33,007 nucleotides of DNA from Anaerolineaceae bacterium (GTDB lineage: Bacteria > Chloroflexota > Anaerolineae > Promineifilales > Promineifilaceae). How positions within the stretch are numbered: the stretch's first letter is position 1; every line of letters starts with the position of its first letter. Both the position numbers and the translations under genes were made by a program. This document shows, in pieces, positions 6,627 through 13,515 of the stretch. The notes beneath the pieces were generated by a model. That model was given only the letters and a program-made list of their open reading frames with translations. It did no database searches and was not told the origin of the DNA. Where the stretch lies: NCBI GenBank assembly GCA_002699125.1, contig PABI01000142.1, forward strand, positions 1 through 33,007, written 5' to 3'.

Positions 6627-6691
6627 GAGGAGTGAGCATTCTCAAATGCGAACGGTTCTGGCCAGAACGCATTTGAGGATGCTTCCTCCTC
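6627..6691. repeat. Long hairpin, GAGCATTCTCAAATGCG type
   Basis: The left arm (GAGGAGTGAGC...CTCAAATGC, 6627-6649) pairs with the right arm (GCATTTGAGG...CCTCCTC, to 6691) at about 20 of 23 positions, and TTCTGG/CCAGAA extends the stem across the centre. It lies 34 bp beyond the 3' end of the minus-strand lipoprotein gene at 6725. It could serve as a transcript-end hairpin, but no U-tract follows. Confidence 0.65.
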
Positions 6692-6724
6692 AGCTAACAA
6701 AATACGCTTGTTGGCACTCAGGCG

Positions 6725-7675
6725 TTACGAAATCCAGGCTTCGGTTACTTCGCCGGTCCAGCCGTCGGCAGTGCGGGTGTAGTTGATGGTGAAGCCGCCA
6801 CCGCTCAGGTAGAGCATGTCGGAGTCTGCGGCGATGGCCCAACTGCTGCCCAGGGAAACGTTGACTTCATCGTCGGAAACGGCCGTAAACCCCTGGAACC
6901 GCAGATAAGGGAAATCACCGTCGGCATCGGCTTTAGCCTGAATTTCTTCGGGCGACATTGTTACCAGGCTTACGCCGTCCAGTTCGGGCAGCAGGGCCGG
7001 GTTGATATTTTCCGTGGAGAGGACAATTTCATTCTGATCGGCCAGCAGCGCGTAGTCGGGAATTTCCTGGTCTACCAGCGCCCGTTCCAGCGTCAGGCGC
7101 AGCAGGTCAGCTACATCTTCATCGGGCAGGTCCAGTTCAGAGGCTGGTTCTTCATCGGTGCCGGGCAGCGGTTGAGCTACATTGTCCACATCCAGCGTGA
7201 AGGTGTCGGTGACGCCGTTCACGTCTACGGTGTAGGTGCCGGCGGGCAAGCCTTCAACATCCAGGGCTACATTTTCCTCAAAGCCCACCAGCTGCTGGGT
7301 ACACATCGCATCGGTTGGGCGCTGGGTAGTGATATGCACCAGGAACGTATCGCCTTCTTGCGTCGTTTCAATGTCGTTCAGCGTGGTGCAGCCATCGCCC
7401 AGGTAGCCGGTGACGTTGACGTGAACCTGAACTGGGAACGATTCCAGAATCATAACGTCGATGGATTCAACCGTGGCATCATCGATGGTCACGTTTTCCA
7501 AATCAACAGTTTCCTCAGGTGCAGGCGTTGCTGTGGGATCATCGGAGCTGACGGGCGCATCCAGGTCGGGCGTTTCTGTGGCGGGATTGTCTGATGCCGC
7601 CGGTTCACCCCCGGAAGGCGTGCAGGCCACCAGGGCTAAAAGTAGTAGCAGTAAAAGTATCGTTTTTTGTTTCAC
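6725..7675 (-). CDS. Lipoprotein of unknown function (316 aa)
   Basis: The GTG at 7675 is chosen because GGAG lies 9 bp upstream and it puts the signal peptide at the N-terminus. Residues 1-18 (VKQK, a run of leucines, LVAC) form a lipobox, with C18 as the lipidated residue. An acidic Pro/Thr/Asp-rich linker follows to about residue 60. A beta-rich domain with two cysteines (GDGCTTLND...DAMCTQQLVGF) then ends in LPAGTYTVDVNGVTDTFTL, which looks like a small secreted beta-sandwich. The C-terminal 110 residues end in a separate beta-rich domain (GGGFTINYTRTADGWTGEV). It is probably anchored outside the cytoplasmic membrane and is the last of five minus-strand lipoprotein genes. I do not recognise a specific function. 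Confidence 0.75.
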   Translation of the reverse strand: MKQKTILLLLLLLALVACTPSGGEPAASDNPATETPDLDAPVSSDDPTATPAPEETVDLENVTIDDATVESIDVMILESFPVQVHVNVTGYLGDGCTTLNDIETTQEGDTFLVHITTQRPTDAMCTQQLVGFEENVALDVEGLPAGTYTVDVNGVTDTFTLDVDNVAQPLPGTDEEPASELDLPDEDVADLLRLTLERALVDQEIPDYALLADQNEIVLSTENINPALLPELDGVSLVTMSPEEIQAKADADGDFPYLRFQGFTAVSDDEVNVSLGSSWAIAADSDMLYLSGGGFTINYTRTADGWTGEVTEAWIS

Positions 7676-7773
7676 GTTTGTATTCTCCTTTTCGTTACAC
7701 ATTAAAAAGACCGAGGTTGCCTCGGCCTCACAGACATATAACGACGGAGTGTTTGATTTTGTTCCCCGGCGTT

Positions 7774-8193
7774 TTAAACACGCCAGTTACCGGTGGTGAT
7801 GATGATCATGAGCAGAATGCCCAGAAAGGCCAGGACCAGCAATGTGTAGCCAGCGATAGTTACTACCGAAGGCGGCAAAATGTAAGGGCCAATGCCGTTG
7901 ACCAGCATCCCAAAACCCAGGAGGATGAGGACGGCGCGGGCGATACGGCCGTTCAATTCCGCCGTCCGCTTAAATTTAGGCACGGTGAACCGTTCCTCCT
8001 GATCGGGCATACCCATCAGTCGATTAAATTGTGGCAAGAAAATTCCTATGCCCACTGCCATCAATCCGGCCACTGCCCAAAAAATGGTGCTGATAGTTGC
8101 AGGAGATGAAGTTGTTTCATCTGTAACACCGCTGCAGGCAGCCAAAAGCAGCAGCAAGAAGATAAATATCACAAGAGTAGGTTTTTGCTTCAC
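7774..8193 (-). CDS. Small lipoprotein with membrane helices
   Basis: The start is GTG at 8193, with GGAGG 7-11 bp upstream. The 139-residue product opens with a lipoprotein signal (KQKPTL, FIFLLLLLAAC, lipidated C20). After a short Thr/Ser stretch there is a helix (TIFWAVAGLMAVGIGIFL), a charged loop and two more hydrophobic helices (ARAVLILLGFGMLVNGIG and VVTIAGYTLLVLAFLGILLMIII). It therefore combines a lipid anchor with about three membrane spans, which is unusual. Only 14 bp separate it from the stop codon of the PD40 lipoprotein upstream, so the two are probably co-transcribed. Function not recognised. Confidence 0.75.
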   Translation of the reverse strand: MKQKPTLVIFIFLLLLLAACSGVTDETTSSPATISTIFWAVAGLMAVGIGIFLPQFNRLMGMPDQEERFTVPKFKRTAELNGRIARAVLILLGFGMLVNGIGPYILPPSVVTIAGYTLLVLAFLGILLMIIITTGNWRV

Positions 8194-8207
8194 AATTTGC
8201 CTCCTTT

Positions 8208-9626
8208 TTACGACGAATTGACCGGCAAGATGAACAGGGTTTCTCCACCCTCGGGGCTGACAGCTTCTAAGACCAGGAAACGGCCGTCTGGCGAAAAGCC
8301 CAGCGGATAAATGGTTTGTTCGGCAACGGCGTAGCTGGCCAGCAGTGTGGCGTCTGGGAGCGTGAAAACTTCAATTTTATTACTATAGCCAACGGCAGCA
8401 TGATCGCCAATCGGAGCAGCCCGCGGGTAAATTGTTTCCTCGTGAGCAGCCAGACGTTGGGGTAGGCTGTTGACCGGATCAATGGGGCGAACCCATAATT
8501 CCGTTCTATTGTCCTCGGTGTACGCGCGGAGCAAAAGCCAATGCTCATTTGCCGGAGTGAAGACATAAGATTCGTGTGTGCCTGGTAGGGCAATTGCTTC
8601 ATGCTCATCTATTTCTGAATGGTAAAGGCGCAGGGGTGTATCCTCATCAAATGTTTCAAGACGCAAATGAAAATGACCACTTGCATCGTCCCGTAATGCA
8701 AATACGGCATTTTCTGATGTTGTGGCCCTGTCAAAAAAAGTCAGCCCAATATTTTGTATAGTGCCGTTCAGGTCAATAAGCAAAGGACCCAAATCTTTGC
8801 TGGTGACGATAACAAACTGCGTATTACTCAGCCATTCAGGGGCACCAAGACCACCTAAACCTAACGGTGACGTCCACTCGGCAATTTGTGAAACCGTAGC
8901 CGTAGCTACATCGAGCAGGTAGCTGCCGCCTTCATCGCCGTTGAGGGCTACAAAACGGCCGTCTGGCGAAAAAGCCGCACCCCCATCCATGCCCTGGCTA
9001 AACTCCGCCACCGGCTGCACCTGGTGCCCTCCAGGCTGATAGAGCCAATAACCGTTTTCGCTGGTGAGCAAAAAGTGGGAATGATTGGGTACAGCGGTAA
9101 CAACACGGGTAATTGGCTCAGGAAAACGGTCTGTGAGGAAGGCAAAATCATTGCTGCAAGGCTGGAAAGCCACAACGTCTTCATCGCCAAAGACAAGAAT
9201 TTCGCCATTGGGCAGCCACAAATGCCGCCGTTTCCAGGTGGTGGCTCCGGTACGATAGCCGGCAAAAGGACAGCTTTGTTCCTGTTCCGTGTCATAAATG
9301 TAGAAATCACCGGGCATGAAGACGTCGGCTTCTTCTGCTGTGTGGGTCCAGTAGGTGAAGTAACGGCCGTCAGGCGACCAGTCTCCCTCGGTGATTTTAG
9401 CGGCAGCGGCAACGGATTGTTCAAGCGGGCTGGGGGTGGGCACCGCTGTTTCCCGCACAGGCGTTGCTGTTGGCGTTGGTGTGTTGGGCAAGGGTGTTGT
9501 GGTGGCGGGAACGGCCGTTGCCGTAGGTGCAGGCTCGGTAACCGCTAGCTGTTCCTCATTTGAAGCACAGGCAGCCAACAGCCAAACGATGCTGAACCAC
9601 AGCCAAACAGTTTCCTGAAATTTCAT
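8208..9626 (-). CDS. Lipoprotein with PD40/TolB-like beta-propeller
   Basis: From ATG 9626 (AAAGGA about 7 bp upstream) the product has 472 residues. The frame is open further upstream, but only through an inverted repeat. The signal peptide ends in WLLAAC (C20), followed by a long Thr/Pro/Ala linker with PTPTATP repeats. The body has repeated blade motifs: GDWSPDGRYFTYW, AAFSPDGRFVALNGD and GFSPDGRFLVLEAV. SPDGR-type repeats mark PD40/WD40-like propellers related to TolB, which usually bind proteins or glycans. In all three motifs the DGR codons are supplied by an ACGGCCGT octamer (8280, 8955, 9363). No enzymatic motif is seen. It probably acts as a surface binding or monitoring protein. Confidence 0.8.
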   Translation of the reverse strand: MKFQETVWLWFSIVWLLAACASNEEQLAVTEPAPTATAVPATTTPLPNTPTPTATPVRETAVPTPSPLEQSVAAAAKITEGDWSPDGRYFTYWTHTAEEADVFMPGDFYIYDTEQEQSCPFAGYRTGATTWKRRHLWLPNGEILVFGDEDVVAFQPCSNDFAFLTDRFPEPITRVVTAVPNHSHFLLTSENGYWLYQPGGHQVQPVAEFSQGMDGGAAFSPDGRFVALNGDEGGSYLLDVATATVSQIAEWTSPLGLGGLGAPEWLSNTQFVIVTSKDLGPLLIDLNGTIQNIGLTFFDRATTSENAVFALRDDASGHFHLRLETFDEDTPLRLYHSEIDEHEAIALPGTHESYVFTPANEHWLLLRAYTEDNRTELWVRPIDPVNSLPQRLAAHEETIYPRAAPIGDHAAVGYSNKIEVFTLPDATLLASYAVAEQTIYPLGFSPDGRFLVLEAVSPEGGETLFILPVNSS

Positions 9627-9644
9627 AATTTTGTCCTTTGCCAG

Positions 9645-9701
9645 AAACCTCCCGCAGGTTTCTGAAAGGACGATGGTTTTTAAGCAAACCTGCGGGAGGT
9701 T
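9645..9701. repeat. Inverted repeat AAACCTCCCGCAGGTTT
   Basis: AAACCTCCCGCAGGTTT at 9645-9661 pairs perfectly with AAACCTGCGGGAGGTT at 9686-9701 across a 24-bp loop. It fills the gap between two minus-strand lipoprotein genes. A related AACCTG...CAGGTT element lies at 32895-32951. Confidence 0.75.
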
Positions 9702-9711
9702 GGGTTCGCGA

Positions 9712-11709
9712 TTACTCAATCGTGACGGTGAGCGTGTAGCTGGCCGGTTCCAGGGTGCCGATGGCCCGCAGTGTGTAATCCTGTGTGGCGGGTAATTGGC
9801 CCTGCCAGGAGGTGGCGCCGGACATCAGGCCGTTGCTCAGCGGAATGCCGTCGGCCCCGACGATGGTGAGTAGGACGTTGTCGTTGGGCGAGGTGATGTC
9901 CACGGTCATCGTTTGGCCTTCTTGGGCGGCTAAGATGTAGTCGTCCGATTCATGAGCGGCCACGTCCCCTTGTACCGTGGCGGAGATTGCGCCGGGAGCA
10001 AAGGTGATGCGCTGGGGGATGATGATCTGGAGCGTGTAGGAAACGGCCTGTCCTGAACCCGCCGAAGGCGCCGTTTCCCCACCAATTACTCGAATCACGT
10101 AATCGCCCGTTTCCGGTAAATCGCCCTGCCAAAAGGTGGAGGTTTGCTGGCCATTGAGAAAGTTGCCCTGGTCGTCCAGCACCGTGATGCGGGCATTGTC
10201 ATCCGGCACGGTGAGCATGACCGACATCCGCTGCCCGGCCTGCGCTGCCAGCACGTGTACATCGATGCCTTGAGGATCTAACTGGCCGGTGATGGTTGCG
10301 GCCGTTTCGCCCGATCCAAACTGGATGTGATTGGCGGCGGGCAGGGCGACCTGGCTAAACAACGGTTCATCGGGAGCCAGCGCCGCAGCCTGCTGCAAAT
10401 CGGCCCCAATTTGCGGATCGGCGGGATTGTTGAGGGAGGTGGCCCAGGCGCGGAAGTAGTAAGCGGCAGCCAGTTCCGGCTGGACGGCGATGGCGGCATT
10501 AGTTTGCTGCAAGATGTAGTTGGCCAGCCACTGCTCGTTGCCCTCGGCCAAGGTGCCCTGCGTGACGGACGGCGTGGGGCTGAATAACTGCTCGCTGCTG
10601 TAGCCGCGTATGATGTCCAGCGCGGCGGCGTAATCGCCGTAGAAGATGTTGGTGAGCAGGGGATAGGGAGCGTGGTTTAGTTCGGCCTGGTAGGCCTGGT
10701 TGTAGAGGCGAATGAGGGTGGCGTTCCATTGCAGGATGGCGGCGTGGGTAAGAACGGCCGTTTCCCCGGCCAACCGTTCTGCTTCTTCAATTTGGGCCAG
10801 AGCCGCGGGCCAGAGATCCGCGTTGGCCAGTTCGATGGCGCGATTGTGGGGCTGGTAAGCGGGATGATCTTGCGCTGTTTGGGGCAGCGGCTGAAGGGTG
10901 CGTCCAACCATTTGCTCGGCGTCGTTATCCCAACTGTGTACGCCAAAGTTAAGGTAGCGCACGCCGCAGGCGTAGCAAAAGACGTAAAAATCGTGCAGGC
11001 GCAGGATTACCTCGGCCGTGCCGTCGCCGTTCAAATCTTCCAGGTAGCCGACGCCAGGACTGGCGCTGCCGGCTGACACTTCCAGGTGTAGGGAGGTGCC
11101 GTCGAAGCGCAGCAGCTGGAAGGTGCCGCCGTGGGCCCCCACGCCGCCGTCGATGGCCAGCCAGACGGTGGCCGGATCGATATCCACCTGGATGACACCT
11201 TGCTCGGCAATGTAGTCAGGGCCAACGCTGTTTTCGTCCAGGTCGTTTAGCTGTTGATAAGCCAGTTCCTGCCAGTTATTGTTTTGCCAGGTGTAGAGGG
11301 CGATAAAGTGACTGGGCACCGGGTCGATATCGAAGTTACGGAAGCCCTGGCTGTGGACGGCCCATAACGGCCCCTTCGGCGAACTCAACGCCGTTGAGCT
11401 GCTCAGGGCAGGCTGTTCCCCATCACCCATGTGCAGCGGCTGCACGGCCAGGCTTTCAAAGGCGTTGGCAGGCAGGGTGTTTTGCACGATGGTGAGGAGG
11501 TCGTGGGTGTTGGGTACGGCCGTTGGTTCGGTCGTTTTGGTGGTTGGCGTGGGTACGGCCGTAGCAGCCTCTGTAGGTAGCGTTTGACCGGTTGGTTCCA
11601 GGGTGGGTGTGGTTCCTGCGGTGGGCGTTGTTGGATCAGCCGTGGATGTACAGGCGGCAGTTAGCAGACTTGTGATCAAGAGAATAAATATCCATTTTAA
11701 CTGTTTCAT
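9712..11709 (-). CDS. Large multidomain lipoprotein (FG-GAP, TPR-like, beta-sandwich)
   Basis: The ATG at 11709 has AAGGAT 7 bp upstream. The signal ends in SLLTAAC (C20), then a Thr/Pro linker runs to about residue 68. A first domain of about residues 70-280 includes a calcium-type LEDLNGDGTAEVIL repeat (VCBS/FG-GAP) and a CYACG cysteine pair. A helical region of about 285-450 resembles TPR repeats (NADLWPAALAQIEEAERLAGE, PELAAAYYFRAWATSLN). Two similar beta-sandwich repeats complete it (about 460-565 and 570-665), each running from an AAQxGQxMxV block to a WQGxLPxTxDYxxR block, like bacterial pre-peptidase C-terminal domains. Two short stretches, near residues 101-113 and 546-556 (TAPSAGSGQAV), are translated from dispersed repeats inserted in frame. 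Probably a surface-anchored binding protein; no catalytic motif seen. Confidence 0.8.
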   Translation of the reverse strand: MKQLKWIFILLITSLLTAACTSTADPTTPTAGTTPTLEPTGQTLPTEAATAVPTPTTKTTEPTAVPNTHDLLTIVQNTLPANAFESLAVQPLHMGDGEQPALSSSTALSSPKGPLWAVHSQGFRNFDIDPVPSHFIALYTWQNNNWQELAYQQLNDLDENSVGPDYIAEQGVIQVDIDPATVWLAIDGGVGAHGGTFQLLRFDGTSLHLEVSAGSASPGVGYLEDLNGDGTAEVILRLHDFYVFCYACGVRYLNFGVHSWDNDAEQMVGRTLQPLPQTAQDHPAYQPHNRAIELANADLWPAALAQIEEAERLAGETAVLTHAAILQWNATLIRLYNQAYQAELNHAPYPLLTNIFYGDYAAALDIIRGYSSEQLFSPTPSVTQGTLAEGNEQWLANYILQQTNAAIAVQPELAAAYYFRAWATSLNNPADPQIGADLQQAAALAPDEPLFSQVALPAANHIQFGSGETAATITGQLDPQGIDVHVLAAQAGQRMSVMLTVPDDNARITVLDDQGNFLNGQQTSTFWQGDLPETGDYVIRVIGGETAPSAGSGQAVSYTLQIIIPQRITFAPGAISATVQGDVAAHESDDYILAAQEGQTMTVDITSPNDNVLLTIVGADGIPLSNGLMSGATSWQGQLPATQDYTLRAIGTLEPASYTLTVTIE

Positions 11710-11742
11710 CGTAAATCCTTTCTGTTTATTCGTTTTCCAGTA

Positions 11743-12237
11743 CTATCGGGTGAGGGGGAACGTGAATTCGAAGCAGATTGCGCCGCGTTGGTGGATGATT
11801 TGACCAGACCAGTTGACGATGTCGTTTTCGCCCAGGTACATTGGTATCTGATGACGACCGCCTGGACCCACAGGATTTGCCAGGGTTAGCTCCAGTTCGC
11901 TGCCGTGGTTGGGCGATTGGCCGCTCAGTAAAATGATCGGCTTATCTTCCGGTAGCAGTCCTTCGGTCTCCAGCGAAATAGTGCGCGCTTCTTCGGCCAT
12001 GCTGATGGTGAGACGCATGCCTTCAAGCAGCGGGGTGCAGGGGGCAAGGGTGGCGGTCGGTTCGGCCGTGCCGACTACGCGCGTTACTTCGACAAGATGG
12101 CTATCTGGCGAAGCGGTTGGCAGCACTTCTGTGGCTACCGGCCTAACGACGACGGGTGGTGTGCGGCGTGGTGCGATACAGGCAGTAGTGGTCAATAAAA
12201 TCAATAGACAGGCGGTTAACCAGCAGTTCACTTTCAC
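11743..12237 (-). CDS. Lipoprotein of unknown function (164 aa)
   Basis: GTG at 12237 is preferred because GGAG lies about 9 bp upstream; an in-frame TTG at 12252 is the alternative. The signal ends in LLTTTAC (C20). A Pro/Val/Thr linker follows, with a second short TAEPTATLAPC stretch, and then a C-terminal beta-rich domain of about 100 residues (MRLTISMAEEARTISLETEG ... AICFEFTFPLTR). It is the first gene of the minus-strand run of five lipoproteins, ending 33 bp before the next. Function not recognised. Confidence 0.7.
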   Translation of the reverse strand: MKVNCWLTACLLILLTTTACIAPRRTPPVVVRPVATEVLPTASPDSHLVEVTRVVGTAEPTATLAPCTPLLEGMRLTISMAEEARTISLETEGLLPEDKPIILLSGQSPNHGSELELTLANPVGPGGRHQIPMYLGENDIVNWSGQIIHQRGAICFEFTFPLTR

Positions 12238-12366
12238 GGGTTCACGCTCCAATGCCGTGGGGGAAACGGCCGTATCTCCACAAGTTCTCAGCTTTTATTG
12301 TGGCAAATTAGCGGGCGTGTGTCTGGATGTCTGGGTGATGTTTAGGCTACGATTGGGGTATAAAAG

Positions 12367-12969
12367 TTAAAGGTCGAGGATTTGGGCGGCGAGGGAACGG
12401 CCGTCTTTTTTCTTTTTCCCCTGGCGGTCGTCGTGCCACTTACGCCGGGCTTCTTCAATGTCCCGATTGAGCTGCATCCAGTTGGGGCTGGCCAGCAGCA
12501 ATCCCTGGCGGCGCACGCCAAACAGCAGGCGCGGGAACCAGAGGGTGCGCTGGTTGAACGCTTTGGGCCAGCTGTTCAGGTTAACAAAGGTGCATGTTGC
12601 GCCGATGAACGGCCTTACCAGGCTGCGCTCGCGCGCTTTGAGTGCGTCAAAGTCGTAATGCTGGCTCATTTGGGTGGAGGTGACGGTGTCGATACGGCCG
12701 TAACTAACCTTCACCTGCTTAAACGGCCCGCGCAACAGCAGATATCCTGGCGTGACCACCACGCCGGCCCGGCGCAGCAAGATGCTGTAGTAGACCCACA
12801 GCATGGCCACCACTCCCAGCACCAGCCAGAGTAGATACCAGTACGTGCCGAGGAACGGCCGTACCAGATCAACCACCGCCAACACCAGCAGCGTGAGGCC
12901 CAGCCACAGCAGCTTGCCCCGCATCCGGCGGCTCATTTGATCGTACAACAGGAGCTTGTGTTTTTTCAT
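12367..12969 (-). CDS. Membrane protein with PH-like domain
   Basis: The 200-residue protein has a basic N-terminus, two close membrane helices (about residues 19-36 and 43-66) with a short loop between them, and then a cytoplasmic domain. This domain starts at GVVVTPGYLLLRGPFKQVKVSYGRIDTV, the pattern of bacterial PH-like (YdbS/bPH2) domains, which often sit just after such a helical hairpin. A strongly basic tail (RQGKKKKDGR) follows. There is no good ribosome binding site before the ATG at 12969, so the start is less certain. The role is not known for this family member; a membrane-associated scaffold is plausible. Confidence 0.7.
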   Translation of the reverse strand: MKKHKLLLYDQMSRRMRGKLLWLGLTLLVLAVVDLVRPFLGTYWYLLWLVLGVVAMLWVYYSILLRRAGVVVTPGYLLLRGPFKQVKVSYGRIDTVTSTQMSQHYDFDALKARERSLVRPFIGATCTFVNLNSWPKAFNQRTLWFPRLLFGVRRQGLLLASPNWMQLNRDIEEARRKWHDDRQGKKKKDGRSLAAQILDL

Positions 12970-12985
12970 TGGAGGGAGGGTTGTG

Positions 12986-13056
12986 AGTGAAAAGTAAAAA
13001 GTGAAAAGTAAGAAGTAGATGATCTGTCACTTTTTACTTTTCACTTATCACTTTTA
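12986..13056. repeat. Hairpin of GTGAAAAGTAAAAAGTG type
   Basis: AGTGAAAAGTAAAAAGTGAA (from 12986) is mirrored by CACTTTTTACTTTTCACTT (from 13028), giving a long AT-rich stem between two minus-strand genes. The same family occurs at 16126-16185, and degenerate pieces lie inside the ATPase gene near 30755-30790. Confidence 0.75.
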
Positions 13057-13066
13057 CTATCTTTCG

Positions 13067-13387
13067 TCACATTTGAAAAACACCCCGTTGGTAGGGCACA
13101 ACCTTGTAACTAAAATCGGTTACGTACTGCTCTAGCTGGCTGTTGAGCGTCAGCCACATCTCATTTTCCAGCAGATCATCTATGGTTTGGCGGTCGCGGC
13201 AAACAAAGCCAACCAGCCGGTTGGGGGCGCTGCCGTAGGCAGTGTGCCACACTTCGCTTACCTGGAAGCCCATCATTTGCATCGCCGGCACGTACCGCTG
13301 CATCACAAACTGCTGGTATGCTTGCAAATTGATCTCTTCTACTTCATAGCTTAACAACAATTTTAATCCCAGTGGCTTTTCTTCCAT
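13067..13387 (-). CDS. Conserved small protein, possible dimeric alpha-beta barrel
   Basis: This 106-residue soluble protein starts at an ATG with GGAAGG 7 bp upstream. It has alternating strand and helix segments (LLLSYEVEEINLQAYQQFVMQRYVPAMQMMGF ... SEVWHTAYG ... RLVGFVCRD ... FSYKVVPYQRGVFQM). The ISYEV/Y-xx-FV-xx-YVP pattern resembles NIPSNAP-like or ferredoxin-like dimeric barrels. No catalytic residues can be assigned. It lies between the PH-like membrane protein and the histidine kinase on the same strand, with hairpin repeats on both sides, so it is probably transcribed on its own. Confidence 0.65.
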   Translation of the reverse strand: MEEKPLGLKLLLSYEVEEINLQAYQQFVMQRYVPAMQMMGFQVSEVWHTAYGSAPNRLVGFVCRDRQTIDDLLENEMWLTLNSQLEQYVTDFSYKVVPYQRGVFQM

Positions 13388-13406
13388 GTCTAACCTTCCT
13401 CACTGT

Positions 13407-13457
13407 GTAAAAGCCAAAAACTTTTTGCAATAAACCGATCTCGAATTTGGCTTTTAC
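13407..13457. repeat. Inverted repeat GTAAAAGCCAAA...TTTGGCTTTTAC
   Basis: A 12-bp perfect inverted repeat (13407-13418 and 13446-13457) lies between the kinase gene and the small conserved gene. It is immediately followed by a second hairpin at 13461-13515. Together they probably mark the 3' end of the kinase transcript. Confidence 0.65.
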
Positions 13458-13460
13458 TTG

Positions 13461-13515
13461 AGCAAACCGCAGAGACATCTCGTCTCGTTTTTCAAACGGC
13501 TTTCTGTGGTTTGCT
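13461..13515. repeat. Inverted repeat AGCAAACCGCAGA...TCTGTGGTTTGCT
   Basis: The arms at 13461-13473 and 13503-13515 match at 12 of 13 positions. The kinase stop codon (13514-13516) overlaps the outer edge, so the repeat begins where the gene ends. Confidence 0.6.

Larger units (their letters stand above)
6309..6724. other. Intergenic region made mostly of repeats
   Basis: No credible gene is present in these 416 bp. The part next to the oxidase holds a degenerate CTGAGTGTAGCCGAAG repeat copy (about 6355-6371). The rest contains the 50-bp palindrome at 6528-6577 and a second hairpin at 6627-6691. Both neighbours are on the minus strand, so this is the 3' region of the lipoprotein gene at 6725 and the 5' region of the oxidase. 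Confidence 0.6.
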
